From Rhodospirillales bacterium (GTDB taxonomy: Bacteria; Pseudomonadota; Alphaproteobacteria; Acetobacterales; Acetobacteraceae): a stretch of DNA of 64,000 bases. Below, piece by piece: positions 36,823-46,306 of the stretch. The first letter of the stretch is position 1; every line of letters starts with the position of its first letter. The notes beneath the pieces were generated by a model. It was not told the DNA's origin. It saw only the letters and a list, made by a program, of their open reading frames with translations, and did no database searches. The stretch spans positions 95,041 to 159,040 of the forward strand of contig JANXSM010000143.1 in the NCBI GenBank assembly GCA_025352665.1, read 5' to 3'. The translations under genes and the position numbers were made by a program.

Positions 36823-37218
36823 TCAGCGCGCCTTCTTCTTGAACATGGACAGCATGCGCTGGGTGACGAAGAAGCCGCCGAAGATGTTCACCGAGGCCAG
36901 CATGACGCCGATGAAGCCGAACGCCATCGCCCAGTGGCTTTCGGCCAGGCCCGTGGCCAGCATCGCGCCGACCACGATCACCGAGGAGATCGCGTTGGTG
37001 ACGCCCATCAGCGGCGAGTGCAGCGCCGGGGTCACGTTCCATACGACGTAGTAGCCGACGAAACATGCCATCAGGAAGATGGCGAGCAGGAAGATGAACG
37101 GCTCCACCACCTCGGCCACCGGACCTGCGGCGGCCGAGAAGCGTGAGGCGGCGTCGGCCAGGGCGTGTGCCTGCACGGCGAGGGCTGCGGCCTGTTCGGC
37201 CAGCGAGGTCGGGTTCAT
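36823..37218 (-). CDS. pntAB: NAD(P) transhydrogenase subunit alpha part 2
   Basis: A 131-residue membrane protein carrying the helices that in enteric bacteria are fused to the alpha subunit. [20 protein letters not shown], then [20 protein letters not shown] and [19 protein letters not shown] are the typical domain II segments. A strong GAGGAG precedes ATG 37218. The split alpha subunit is usual in Rhodospirillum-type alphaproteobacteria. Confidence 0.95.
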   Translation of the reverse strand: MNPTSLAEQAAALAVQAHALADAASRFSAAAGPVAEVVEPFIFLLAIFLMACFVGYYVVWNVTPALHSPLMGVTNAISSVIVVGAMLATGLAESHWAMAFGFIGVMLASVNIFGGFFVTQRMLSMFKKKAR

Positions 37219-37228
37219 GCGGGGCTCC

Positions 37229-38368
37229 TCAGGCGGCTGTGGCTGGCTGGAAATTCGGGTGCACGACGGCGCCACCGCGCGTGAGCATCACACCCTTGAT
37301 GATGTCGTCGCTCTCCGGAAGCTTGGGCAGCTTCACATCCTTGTCCCAGAACGTGCTGAGGAAGGTGAACAGGTTCTTCGAATAAAGCTGACTGGCGGCG
37401 ACAGGAATGCGGCCGGGCCAGTTGCGCCAGCCGACCACCTTCACGCCGTTGTCGGTCGTGAAGATGTTGCCGGGCTGGGTGAGCGCGCAGTTGCCGCCGG
37501 CGTCGGCTGCGAGATCGATGATCACGCTGCCTGCCTTCATGGCGGCGACATGCTCGGCGGTGACGATAATGGGTGCCTTGCGGCCCATCACCAGCGCCGT
37601 GCAGATCACCAGGTCGTTCTTGGCGATGGTGACGGCCATCAGTTCGGCCTGCTTGGCCCGGAAGGCTGCCGACATCTCGCCGGCGTAGGCGCCCTTCTGG
37701 GCCGCGCTCTCCTCATCGTCGACGCCGATATAGGTGCCGCCAAGCGACCGGATCTCCTCCTTGGCGGCGGGACGCACGTCGGTGGCGGAGACCAGTGCGC
37801 CGAGGCGGCGGGCAGTGGCGATCGCCTGCAGCCCGGCCACGCCGGCACCTATGACGAAGACGCGGGCCGGCGGCACGGTGCCGGCAGCCGTCATCATCAT
37901 CGGAAAACCGCGGTCAAAGTTGAAGGCGCCCTCGATGACCGCGCGGTAGCCGGCGAGGTTCGCCTGGCTCGACAGCACGTCCATCGACTGGGCGCGGGTG
38001 ATGCGCGGCAGCAGTTCCATCGCGGCGCAGTCGATGCCGGCCGCGGCCAGGCTCGGCACCAGCTCGGGGTCGCCGAATGCGTTGGCGGTGCAGACCAGCA
38101 AGGTGCCACGGGCGATCATGCTGCGTTCATGGGCTTCCGGCGCCTGCACGGCGAACACCACGGCGGCACCCGACAAGGCGGTATGTGCGTCCGGCGCGAT
38201 CTCGGCTCCGGCGGTTTGGTAGTCGGTATCGGAAATAGAAGAGGTGAAACCCGCCCCCGCTTCTACTGCGACGGTAATCCCAAGGGCCGACAGTTTCTTC
38301 ACCGTCTCCGGCGTGACCGCGACACGGGTCTCGAACGCGCGCCGTTCTTTCAGCACCGCAAGGCGCAT
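37229..38368 (-). CDS. pntAA: NAD(P) transhydrogenase subunit alpha part 1
   Basis: A 379-residue soluble NAD(H)-binding domain I. It begins [20 protein letters not shown] as in alanine dehydrogenase/PntA proteins. The Rossmann motif [20 protein letters not shown] lies mid-protein and [20 protein letters not shown] is near the end. ATG 38368 has GGAAGAAT upstream; longer in-frame extensions are not homologous. It is the first gene of the pnt operon. Confidence 0.95.
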   Translation of the reverse strand: MRLAVLKERRAFETRVAVTPETVKKLSALGITVAVEAGAGFTSSISDTDYQTAGAEIAPDAHTALSGAAVVFAVQAPEAHERSMIARGTLLVCTANAFGDPELVPSLAAAGIDCAAMELLPRITRAQSMDVLSSQANLAGYRAVIEGAFNFDRGFPMMMTAAGTVPPARVFVIGAGVAGLQAIATARRLGALVSATDVRPAAKEEIRSLGGTYIGVDDEESAAQKGAYAGEMSAAFRAKQAELMAVTIAKNDLVICTALVMGRKAPIIVTAEHVAAMKAGSVIIDLAADAGGNCALTQPGNIFTTDNGVKVVGWRNWPGRIPVAASQLYSKNLFTFLSTFWDKDVKLPKLPESDDIIKGVMLTRGGAVVHPNFQPATAA

Positions 38369-38468
38369 CGGATTCTTCCTAACATAGGGTGAGGGCGGAC
38401 GCAGAGCTTGGTTGCCCGTGCGCAGGACATGAATGTATGCCCATGTGTAGGCCACCTATGCAAGAGCA

Positions 38469-38509
38469 AGCGGGCACGCCGCCATAACGCGCCGTGCCCG
38501 CTGCTTTTT
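38469..38509. terminator. Hairpin with T-tract between ilvE and pntAA
   Basis: A 10-bp perfect inverted repeat, AGCGGGCACG (38469-38478) and CGTGCCCGCT (38493-38502), is followed on the plus strand by GCTTTTT. Both flanking genes read on the minus strand, where the hairpin lies just after the ilvE stop but is followed by the less T-rich TGCTCTTG. It may end ilvE transcription or block antisense transcription. Confidence 0.5.
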
Positions 38510-38520
38510 GCCGTCGCGTG

Positions 38521-39420
38521 TCAGGCGGCGAGCTTCTCGACGGCGCTCGGGCTCATCTGCACCATCGCTTCGAAATCACGCAGCAGCGTGTGCGTCACTT
38601 CGCCGGGGGTGAAGTGATAGGGGCCGATCTGGCGCACCGGCGTGACCTCAGCCGCCGCGCCGACCAGGAAGGCCTCGCTGGCCCGAGCCATTTCCTCCGG
38701 CATGATCACGCGTTCGACGACCTTCATTTGACAGCGGCGCGCAATGCCCATCACCACGCGACGGGTGATGCCGTCGAGGAAGCAGTCGCACAGCGGGGTG
38801 TGGACCTCGCCGTCCAAAACGAAGAACACGTTGGCCCCAGTGCCCTCGGCGATCTGGCCGCGCCAGTCCAGCATCAGCGCATCGTCGAACCCGGCCGTCT
38901 CAGCAGCGTGCTTGGCCAGCGTGCCGATCATGTAAAGCCCGGCGGCCTTGCTGCGGGTCGGCGCGGTTTCAGGGTGCGGGCGCTTCCAGTCGGCGATGTC
39001 GAGCCGCACCCCTTTCATGCGGTCATCGCCGAACAGGTTCGGCCAGGCCCAAGTGGCGATGATCAAATGGATCTTGGTTTGCTGGGCCGAAACCGAAAGC
39101 TGCTCCGATCCACGCCAGGCGAGCGGACGGATATAGGCGTTGGTCTGGTGGTTGGCGGCCAAGGTCTGGCGGCAGGCCTCGTCGATCTCATCGGCGGTAT
39201 AGGGGATCTCGAAGCCGAGGATCCGCGCCGACCCGATCAGCCGTTCCGTGTGGGCACGCAATTTGAAGATGTTGCCGCTATACGCACGCTCGCCTTCGAA
39301 CACGCCGCTGGCATAATGCAGGCCGTGGGACAGGACATGCAGTTTCGCGTCGCGCCAGGGGACCAACGCGCCATCGTACCAGATCAGACCATCGCGGTCA
39401 TCGAAAGGAATAAGCGCCAT
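38521..39420 (-). CDS. ilvE: Branched-chain amino acid aminotransferase
   Basis: A 299-residue class IV PLP aminotransferase for leucine, isoleucine and valine. HYASGVFEGERAY (35-47), the probable PLP lysine K158 in PTRSKAAGLYM, and IAEGTGANVFFV (190-201) with E192 are present. ATG 39420 has GAGGAGAAC upstream. The divergent MarR-type regulator at 39569 shares a 148-bp control region. Confidence 0.9.
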   Translation of the reverse strand: MALIPFDDRDGLIWYDGALVPWRDAKLHVLSHGLHYASGVFEGERAYSGNIFKLRAHTERLIGSARILGFEIPYTADEIDEACRQTLAANHQTNAYIRPLAWRGSEQLSVSAQQTKIHLIIATWAWPNLFGDDRMKGVRLDIADWKRPHPETAPTRSKAAGLYMIGTLAKHAAETAGFDDALMLDWRGQIAEGTGANVFFVLDGEVHTPLCDCFLDGITRRVVMGIARRCQMKVVERVIMPEEMARASEAFLVGAAAEVTPVRQIGPYHFTPGEVTHTLLRDFEAMVQMSPSAVEKLAA

Positions 39421-39568
39421 AGCCCGTTCTCCTCGCAAGATTATTGCTCTAATAAGCCTGACGCTATAATCAGTGCAAAATCGAGTCAATGATGCTGCCC
39501 TATCGGGACGGAATGTCAGATATGTTGCGCAAGCAGGTGGAAGAGCCAAATATGCGGCCGTGAGCGAG
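39421..39568. promoter_or_regulatory. Divergent ilvE/marR control region with inverted repeat
   Basis: On the minus strand TTGCAC and TATTAG are separated by 18 bases, a fair sigma70-type promoter for ilvE. On the plus strand TATAAT (39465-39470) is a good -10 box for the MarR gene, with a weaker -35. The inverted repeat TTATTGCTCTAATAA (39441-39455) overlaps the ilvE -10 box and lies in the spacer of the other promoter, so a bound regulator could repress both. The binding itself is inferred. Confidence 0.45.
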
Positions 39569-40087
39569 ATGAAAGACAAACCGAAATCGATGGCCACACT
39601 TCCGCAGGCCGGCACAAACCTGCTTTTTCTGCGTGAGGAGGAAATCCGCACGGCGCAGGACCTGTTGTTCTTCGCCTATCGCGACTTCACCGACGCGGCG
39701 GACCGGGTGCTCGACGAACTTGGCCTCGGGCGCGCGCATCATCGCGCGCTGCATTTCATCGGCCGCAATCCCGGCATTGCGGTGACCGACCTGCTGGGCC
39801 TGCTGCGCATCACCAAGCAAAGCCTGGCCCGCGTGCTGTCGGCACTGGTGGAGCAGGATTACGTCGTCCAGGCGACGGGGCGCGCCGACCGGAGGCAGCG
39901 GCTGCTCACCCTCACCCCCAAGGGCCAGGCGCTGGAACGGCGGTTGTTCGAACAGCAGCGCGAACGCCTCGCCACCGCCTATCGCGACGCCGGCAGCGGC
40001 GCCGTGGAAGGGTTCCGCCGCGTGATGCGTGGGATTATGGACGATGAAGCGCGCGCCTATATCGAATCCCGCAACCGGAAATCCTGA
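39569..40087 (+). CDS. MarR family transcriptional regulator (divergent from ilvE)
   Basis: A 172-residue winged-helix protein. The core is LHFIGRNPGIAVTDLLGLLR, ITKQSLARVLSALVEQDYV (recognition helix) and the wing GRADRRQRLLTLTPKGQALE. ATG 39569 was chosen; GTG 39560 and GTG 39473 are in-frame alternatives without good ribosome sites. It precedes the two-component genes by two bases, so marR, the response regulator and the kinase probably form an operon. Confidence 0.8.
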   Translation: MKDKPKSMATLPQAGTNLLFLREEEIRTAQDLLFFAYRDFTDAADRVLDELGLGRAHHRALHFIGRNPGIAVTDLLGLLRITKQSLARVLSALVEQDYVVQATGRADRRQRLLTLTPKGQALERRLFEQQRERLATAYRDAGSGAVEGFRRVMRGIMDDEARAYIESRNRKS

Positions 40088-40089
40088 CC

Positions 40090-40791
40090 ATGTCCGAAGA
40101 CGCCCTCATCCTGGTGGTCGACGACGATGCAAGGCTGCGCAGCCTGTTGCAGCGCTTCCTGTCCGATAACGGATTTCGCGTGACCACCGCGGAGACCGCC
40201 GAACAGGCGCGTGACCGGCTGCGTTACCTGCAGCCTGATCTCATGGTGCTCGACGTGATGATGCCGGGCGAAAGCGGGCTGTCGCTCACACAGTCGCTGA
40301 AATCAGAGATCGGCAACCTGCCGATCATCTTGCTGACCGCGGCGGGCGCTCCGGAAGACCGCATCGCAGGCTTCGAAGCCGGAGCGGACGACTATCTGCC
40401 CAAGCCGTTCGACCCGCGCGAGCTGGTGCTGCGAATCCGGGCAATGCTGCGCCGCGCCCAGCCCGCAACAGCGAGCGTGGAGATTCAGACGGGGCCCGTG
40501 CAACTCGGGCCGTTGCTGTTCGACAGTCTGCGCGGCGAGTTGCGCAGCAACACCGGCACGGTGCGACTCACAGGCGGGGAAGCGGCTCTGCTGACGGCGC
40601 TGGCAGCCCGCGCGCATGAGGTTCTGTCTCGGGAGGACATTGCCGCAGCCCTTGGCACGGACGAGGCGAGCGAGCGTGCCATCGACGTGCAGATCACCCG
40701 GCTTCGCCGCAAAATTGAGGCGGACCCGCGCGAGCCGCGCTTTTTGCATACCATCCGCGGTCGCGGTTACGTCCTTAAACCAGGAGTGTGA
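40090..40791 (+). CDS. OmpR-family response regulator
   Basis: A 233-residue two-domain regulator. The receiver has D11-D13, phospho-acceptor D55 (LMVLDVMMPGESGLS) and the conserved lysine in LPKPFDPREL. The C-terminal winged helix (about 135-230) ends ITRLRRKIEADPREPRFLHT, the OmpR/PhoB DNA-binding signature. It sits two bases after marR and two bases before the partner kinase. The stimulus and targets are not visible. Confidence 0.9.
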   Translation: MSEDALILVVDDDARLRSLLQRFLSDNGFRVTTAETAEQARDRLRYLQPDLMVLDVMMPGESGLSLTQSLKSEIGNLPIILLTAAGAPEDRIAGFEAGADDYLPKPFDPRELVLRIRAMLRRAQPATASVEIQTGPVQLGPLLFDSLRGELRSNTGTVRLTGGEAALLTALAARAHEVLSREDIAAALGTDEASERAIDVQITRLRRKIEADPREPRFLHTIRGRGYVLKPGV

Positions 40792-40793
40792 CC

Positions 40794-42116
40794 ATGCGCG
40801 TGCTGCCGGCCCAGACCCGGGCAGTGAAGAAGATGCTGCCGCACAGCCTGCTCGGCCGCAGCCTGCTGATCATGCTGATCCCGCTGGTGGTGGTGCAGGC
40901 GATTGCGTTGCAGATCTACTACGGCAGCCACCTCGAAATCGTCTCGCGCCGCTTCGCCAGCGCCATCGCCGGAGAGATCGCCACCACCATCGACACGATC
41001 GAGCGCCATCCGGAGGACCGCGAATGGGCGCTGAATGCGGCCTGGGATCGGCTTGAACTCTCCATGAGCTTCACCCCTGGGACGGCCCTGCCGCCCGCCG
41101 CCCGCACCGCGCCAATCCTGTTCCCGAGTGGGCTGACCGCAGCGCTGACCGAGCGCGTGGCGCGCCCCTTCACACTGGACTGGGACGCTGACCCACGTTC
41201 CGTGTTGGTGCGTGTCCAAGTGCAAGGCGGAGTGCTCGAGGTGCTCGTGCCGCTCAAGCGGCTCTATGCCGGCACCATTTTGGTCTTCGTTTTGTGGCTG
41301 GTCGGCTCATCTCTGCTGCTGTTCGGCATCGCGGCGCTGTTTATGCGCAACCAGGTCAAAGCGTTACGCCGGCTTGCCGCGGCGGCCGAGGCGTTTGGGA
41401 TCGGTCGGGACCTGGGGCCGATCAAGCCGGAGGGTGCGACCGAGGTTCGCCAGGCTGCGACCGCGTTCAACCGCATGCAGGAGCGGATTCGCCGCTTTCT
41501 CTCGCAAAGAACTGACATGCTCGCCGGCGTCTCGCATGATTTGCGCACACCTTTGACGCGGCTGCGCCTTGCCGTTGCACTGCTTGAATCGCGCCCGGAG
41601 CTGGCGGAGGACGCGCGCGACATGGAGGGCGATATCGCCGAAATGGACCGTATGATCGAAGGCTACCTCGCCTTCGCGCGCGGCGAAGGCACCGAGCAGG
41701 CGCGACCGACCGATCTCGGCGCGATGCTCGAGGATGTCGCCAACAACGCGCGCCGTGCCGGGTCTGACGTGTCGCTTGATGCGCCTCGTGGCCTGGTGGT
41801 GCCGTTGCGGCCCGATTCGATCCGTCGTGCGATCACAAATCTCGTCGACAACGCACGTCGCCACGCCCGGCACATCACGATGGCCGCTCATCCCACCGGC
41901 AGCCGCAACATCGAAGTGACAGTGGATGACGACGGTCCGGGCATTCCACAGGACAGGCGGGAAAGCGTGTTCCGACCTTTTGCCAGCGGGGCGGCCGGTG
42001 GCACCGGTCTGGGGCTGACCATCGCGCGTGACATCGTTCGTGCCCATGGTGGGGAAATCACCTTGGAGACCAGCCCCCTAGGTGGCCTCAGGGCACGGGT
42101 CGTGCTGCCGAATTGA
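40794..42116 (+). CDS. Sensor histidine kinase (EnvZ-like)
   Basis: A 440-residue membrane kinase. Helices at about 23-42 and 160-184 frame a periplasmic sensor of some 115 residues, followed by HAMP. H248 in MLAGVSHDLRTPLTRLRL is the phospho-site. ATP-binding motifs are LVDNARRHARH, VDDDGPGIP and GTGLGLTIARDIV. ATG 40794 has AGGAG seven bases upstream; a GTG overlapping the regulator stop is weaker. It is the cognate partner of the preceding regulator. Confidence 0.9.
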   Translation: MRVLPAQTRAVKKMLPHSLLGRSLLIMLIPLVVVQAIALQIYYGSHLEIVSRRFASAIAGEIATTIDTIERHPEDREWALNAAWDRLELSMSFTPGTALPPAARTAPILFPSGLTAALTERVARPFTLDWDADPRSVLVRVQVQGGVLEVLVPLKRLYAGTILVFVLWLVGSSLLLFGIAALFMRNQVKALRRLAAAAEAFGIGRDLGPIKPEGATEVRQAATAFNRMQERIRRFLSQRTDMLAGVSHDLRTPLTRLRLAVALLESRPELAEDARDMEGDIAEMDRMIEGYLAFARGEGTEQARPTDLGAMLEDVANNARRAGSDVSLDAPRGLVVPLRPDSIRRAITNLVDNARRHARHITMAAHPTGSRNIEVTVDDDGPGIPQDRRESVFRPFASGAAGGTGLGLTIARDIVRAHGGEITLETSPLGGLRARVVLPN

Positions 42117-42465
42117 TGCCAACCCGCGTTGCTGCTGACTGTTCCACCATCAACGCGGATTGGTGTCGAGCGCCGGTGTGGCCGGCGGCGCGCCAAATAT
42201 GACAGCGCGGTATCCGAGATAGCGGCCAGGCTGCCGGTGGCATCATCGATCGCCTGATTGACCCAATTGACGTCGAGCGACAAAGGTTGAGCCTCTGCGA
42301 GCGCCTTCTCCAGCGCTGTGCGCCGAATGATGTAGTGTTCGAAATACGTCGATTTTGCCGCAGCGATCGCGTCCTGCGTCAGCTTCGACACGCTGGGCGC
42401 CGCGTTCAACAGCAGTGGCAAAATCGCTACGACCCGGACGCGGATATCTGGCAGAGCCGGGGACC
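42117..42465. other. Gene-free stretch with a possible decayed minus-strand reading frame
   Basis: No confident gene lies in these 349 bases. A minus-strand open frame that emerges from the edge of repeat R6 would read VAILPLLLNAAPSVSKLTQD and later VNQAIDDATGSLAAISDTAL before running into the antisense of the kinase gene. The sequence looks protein-like, with a hydrophobic start then charged helices, but has no convincing start or ribosome site. It could be a remnant whose 5' part was replaced by the repeat. Confidence 0.25.
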
Positions 42466-42571
42466 TAGACCGGGACGATTCCTGATAGGCGAAATAATCC
42501 CGGTCGAGCCCTCTGTTTCTTCTCGTGATTCAGACCCTTCGGTGATTCCGCCTTCGGTCATCACGCTCTAG
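42466..42571. repeat. Intergenic palindromic repeat locus R6 (divergent A, B)
   Basis: The A unit (42466-42509) has arms unlike the others, CTAGACCGGGACGATTCC and GAAATAATCCCGGTCGAG, pairing at 14 of 18 positions around the usual TGATAGGC loop. The B unit (42510-42571) keeps GTGATTCAGACCCTTCGGTG and ends ATCACGCTCTAG, providing the ppx stop. Confidence 0.85.
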
Positions 42572-44055
42572 GCCTCGGCGGTCACGGCTTCGAGGCCCAT
42601 GGCCTGCCCCAGGCGTTCGAGGCGGCGGGTGACCGATTCCCCGGCAAAGACGCCGCTGCCCGGGGCGAGTTTCAGGGTCAGGGTTTGGCCTGCGGTCAAT
42701 CGGGTGCTTGCGAGCAGGGCGGTGGTCCCGGCCGAGAGGGTATATGCGAGGCGTAGGGCCATGCCGAGAATGGTGGCGCGACGCGTGGCTTCGAAGCTTA
42801 ACAGCATGCGGGCGGTGGTGAGGAAGGGTGCATCGGCCTCCGCCTCGTAGCGCAGGGCCAAAGTCAGGGCCAGAAAGGCGCGGGCATGGTGGTCGAGGCC
42901 GATGCCAGGCTGGCGAAGCACGCGCATGAATGCCTGCTCGGCGCGATATTCGGGGTGATCGTGACTGCCGATGTCACTCATCCAGCAGGCGGCCTGGCGC
43001 AGGCGCAGCGCTTCGCCCGTTTCACCTGGAAACAGCGCATCGGTCCAGGCGAGCAGGGACTGAGGCAGGACCGGATCGCGCCCGAAGCGTTCGGCCAGTT
43101 CGTGGCCGGCCGCGATCAACGGGTCCTGCTCACGTGTTTCCGCCGAGATGTGCTGCATGTACCAGCCCTCACGCAGCCCGTTGGCGCTGAAAATAACGCG
43201 CCTTGCGTCGGTGGCTTGCAGGACCCGACGCAGCACGACGGCAGCGAAGGGCAGGTCGTCGACCCTTCTGCGGGGCACACCCGGCATGCGCTCGAGAGCA
43301 CGGCGGGAGGCTGCGGCGATCACGCCGGTGAGGTCACGCGCCTCCTCTCGCTCGATGGTATAATGGTGCACCATGTTGAGCGGGTAGGCGGTTTGGGCGA
43401 TGTGGATCCGTGCCAGCGCACGCCACGCTCCGCCGACGAGGTAGAGGTCGCGGCCAGAGCCCTCGCCGAGCCAGGACACCTGGGCGAGATCTGCCTCCGC
43501 CAGGGCGCGGGCCTTTATCGGGTCTCCGCCGGCTCGCTCGGACAGTCGGATCACGCCGAGCTTGAGTGTGCGGCCGATGCCACGGCGGCCGCCGTTGAGC
43601 CGCACCAATTCCATCGACCCCCCACCGATATCAGCGAGGACACCGTCCGCGGAGGGGATGCCGCACAGCAGGCCTGCTGCGGCGAAGTCGGCTTCCTGTT
43701 CCCCAGGAAGCGTCATGATCGGCACGCCCGGCAACTGCCGTCGCAGGGTTGCGACGAAATCGGGGCCGTTGGTCGCATCACGCACGGCGGCGGTGCAAAG
43801 TACTTCGAACGGATCGGCCCCCATGGCGCGCGCGATCGCACCGTATCGGTTCATCACCGTCAGCGCCTGTTCCAGCCCCTCCTCATTGAGCCGCCCGGTG
43901 GCGTTCAAACCTCGACCGAGACGCAGGACTGCCTTTTCGTTGAAGATCGGGGTCGGGTTGCGACCGCGCCCCTCGAACACGACGAGACGTACGGAATTGG
44001 AGCCAAGATCGACCACCGCGCAGCGCGGCAGTTGGTTCGGTGGCGTGTAGGGCAT
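42568..44055 (-). CDS. ppx: Exopolyphosphatase / guanosine pentaphosphatase (Ppx/GppA)
   Basis: A 495-residue member of the ASKHA phosphatase superfamily that removes phosphate from polyphosphate or pppGpp. Motifs: AVVDLGSNSVRLVVFEGRG (13-31), LPGEQEADFAAAGLL and VLADIGGGSMELVRLNGG. The C-terminal half is an HD-type helical domain. ATG 44055 was chosen; the longer frame upstream has no homology. It follows ppk by 46 bases and its stop is the right edge of repeat R6. Confidence 0.9.
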   Translation of the reverse strand: MPYTPPNQLPRCAVVDLGSNSVRLVVFEGRGRNPTPIFNEKAVLRLGRGLNATGRLNEEGLEQALTVMNRYGAIARAMGADPFEVLCTAAVRDATNGPDFVATLRRQLPGVPIMTLPGEQEADFAAAGLLCGIPSADGVLADIGGGSMELVRLNGGRRGIGRTLKLGVIRLSERAGGDPIKARALAEADLAQVSWLGEGSGRDLYLVGGAWRALARIHIAQTAYPLNMVHHYTIEREEARDLTGVIAAASRRALERMPGVPRRRVDDLPFAAVVLRRVLQATDARRVIFSANGLREGWYMQHISAETREQDPLIAAGHELAERFGRDPVLPQSLLAWTDALFPGETGEALRLRQAACWMSDIGSHDHPEYRAEQAFMRVLRQPGIGLDHHARAFLALTLALRYEAEADAPFLTTARMLLSFEATRRATILGMALRLAYTLSAGTTALLASTRLTAGQTLTLKLAPGSGVFAGESVTRRLERLGQAMGLEAVTAEA

Positions 44056-44101
44056 AGGTGAGGAGCCTTTGATCGACGAAGCAAAACCATGCGTGGCAAG
44101 A

Positions 44102-46297
44102 TCAGTCCTGCAGCACGCGGTCCTGCCGTTTTGCGTGGGCAATGGCCTGCACTGCGCGTCCGTGCAGGGCCGAGCCGCGCCCGGACAACGAGGGGTTGGT
44201 CATAAAATAATCATGGGCGGAGACTGGTTTCTCGTTCTCGCCCGGCACTTCGCGCCGCCATGCACCGTCTGGTCCGAGATCCCAGGACTGCAGGTTGTCC
44301 TGAAGATTGACCACCATGATCTGGTCGAGGATTTGGGCATGAACGGTTGCGTTGTGGATCGGCACGAAGGTTTCCACGCGCCAGTCCATGTTGCGCGCCA
44401 TCCAGTCGGCCGAGCTGATGAATACCTTGGCATGGCGGCCGGGCAGCTTGCGGCCATTGCCGAAAACACAGATGCGGCTGTGTTCGAGGAAGCGGCCGAT
44501 GATCGATTTGACCCGAATGTTCTCCGAAAGGCCGGCCACGCCCGGGCGCAGGCAGCAGATGCCGCGGATGATGCAGCTGATTTTCACCCCGGCGCAGGAG
44601 GCGGCGTAGAGCTTGTCGATCAGTTCGGCGTCTACCAGTGAATTGAGCTTGAGCCAGATTGTGGCGGGCCTGGCTTGGGCTGCCAGAGCCATTTCGTTGT
44701 CGATCAGCGTCATGATGGCGGCACGGGTGGTCAGCGGGCTGAAGGCGAGCGCGTCCATCTTTTCCGGCCGGGCGTAGCCGGTCATGAAGTTGAACAGGCG
44801 GGCGGCGTCTCGCGTGAGGTCGGGGTCGCAGGTGAAGAAGCTGAGGTCGGTATAGATGCGCGCTGTGATCGGGTGATAGTTGCCGGTGCCGAAATGGGCG
44901 TAGCTGCGCATGACGGCGCCCTCGCGGCGAACCACCAGTGAGATTTTGGCGTGGGTCTTCAGTTCTGCAAAGCCAAACACAACCTGCACGCCGGCCGCTT
45001 CGAGCGTGCGGGCAAGACGGATGTTCGCCTCCTCGTCGAAGCGGGCGCGCAACTCCACCATCGCGGTGACGGATTTGCCCGCCTCGGCGGCCTCGATCAA
45101 CGCCTTGACGATGGGGCTGTCGCGGCTGGTGCGGTACAGCGTCTGCTTGACGGCGACGACGGCGGGGTCGCCGGCGGCTTGACGAAGGAACTGCACCACC
45201 ACGTCGAAACTCTCGAACGGATGGTGAACGACAATATCCTTGGCGCGGATGGCTGCGAAGCAGTCGCCGGCGAAGTCACGGATGCGCTCGGGGAACCGTG
45301 GCGTGTAGGGCGGGAACAGCAGGTCAGGGCGGTCATCGACGATCAGCTGCTTGACGTCGACGATGCCCAGGATGCCGGGCTGGACGAACACTTCCTGCGG
45401 CGGCACATCCATCTCGTCGGCGACGAAATCGTGGAGATCGTCAGGGGTCGACTGGCTGATCGACAAATGGATGGCAACGCCCCGCCTGCGGCGCTTGAGG
45501 GCGGTTTCGTAGGAGCGGACCAGGTCTTCCGCCTCTTCCTCGAACTCCACATCGGTGTCGCGGATCAGGCGGAACATGCCCTGGCCCAGCACGCGGAAGC
45601 CTGGGAACATGCGGGAAAGGAACAGGCTGACCACGTCATCGAGCATGATGAAGCGGGTGCGGCCTTCGTCGTCTGGCAGGCGAACGAAGCGTTCGATCAG
45701 GCCCGGCAGAGGGATCAGTCCACGCATGCCGTGGCCGTCTTCGTCGCGCAACAGGCGCATGACGATCACGAGGCCCATGTTCGGAATGAATGGGAACGGG
45801 TGTGCGGGATCGACGGCAAGCGGCGTCAGAACGGGAAACACGCGCTCCATGAACCAGGCTTCGAGCCAGGCGCGATCGGTGGAGGACAGCGCGGCGGGTT
45901 CGGTGACGACTATCCCGGCAGCGGCGAGCAGATGCCGCAGCTCGCCCCACACCCGCATCTGGTCGCCCATGAGAGAGTGGGCGCGGGCCAGAACGTCCAC
46001 GATCTGCTGCACCGGCGTGCGTCCATCCGGGGAGCGTTCGGTGACACCTGCCTTCGCCTGGCCGACCAGCCCTGCGACACGCACGGAGTAGAATTCGTCG
46101 AGGTTGCCGGCGCTGATGGACAGAAACCGCACGCGCTCCAGCAGGGGATGCGCCCGATTCTCGGCTTCCTCCAGCACGCGCTGGTTGAAGTCGAGCCAGG
46201 ACAGCTCGCGGTTGATAAAGCGCGCCGGGTCCGCTGCGATGTCGGCCGGGGCTTCAACCGGCAGCGTGTCGGCCTGATCGTGCGGTTTCGTGCTCAT
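44102..46297 (-). CDS. ppk: Polyphosphate kinase 1
   Basis: A 731-residue PPK1 that polymerises ATP gamma-phosphate into polyphosphate at the membrane. [20 protein letters not shown] opens the N-domain. The catalytic core holds [20 protein letters not shown] with the autophosphorylated histidine, and [20 protein letters not shown] lies further on. Length is normal. It is third in the AI-2E-family/hdaA/ppk/ppx run, nine bases after hdaA, so polyphosphate synthesis and breakdown are coupled. Confidence 0.95.
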   Translation of the reverse strand: MSTKPHDQADTLPVEAPADIAADPARFINRELSWLDFNQRVLEEAENRAHPLLERVRFLSISAGNLDEFYSVRVAGLVGQAKAGVTERSPDGRTPVQQIVDVLARAHSLMGDQMRVWGELRHLLAAAGIVVTEPAALSSTDRAWLEAWFMERVFPVLTPLAVDPAHPFPFIPNMGLVIVMRLLRDEDGHGMRGLIPLPGLIERFVRLPDDEGRTRFIMLDDVVSLFLSRMFPGFRVLGQGMFRLIRDTDVEFEEEAEDLVRSYETALKRRRRGVAIHLSISQSTPDDLHDFVADEMDVPPQEVFVQPGILGIVDVKQLIVDDRPDLLFPPYTPRFPERIRDFAGDCFAAIRAKDIVVHHPFESFDVVVQFLRQAAGDPAVVAVKQTLYRTSRDSPIVKALIEAAEAGKSVTAMVELRARFDEEANIRLARTLEAAGVQVVFGFAELKTHAKISLVVRREGAVMRSYAHFGTGNYHPITARIYTDLSFFTCDPDLTRDAARLFNFMTGYARPEKMDALAFSPLTTRAAIMTLIDNEMALAAQARPATIWLKLNSLVDAELIDKLYAASCAGVKISCIIRGICCLRPGVAGLSENIRVKSIIGRFLEHSRICVFGNGRKLPGRHAKVFISSADWMARNMDWRVETFVPIHNATVHAQILDQIMVVNLQDNLQSWDLGPDGAWRREVPGENEKPVSAHDYFMTNPSLSGRGSALHGRAVQAIAHAKRQDRVLQD

Positions 46298-46306
46298 TCT
46301 CTATTG

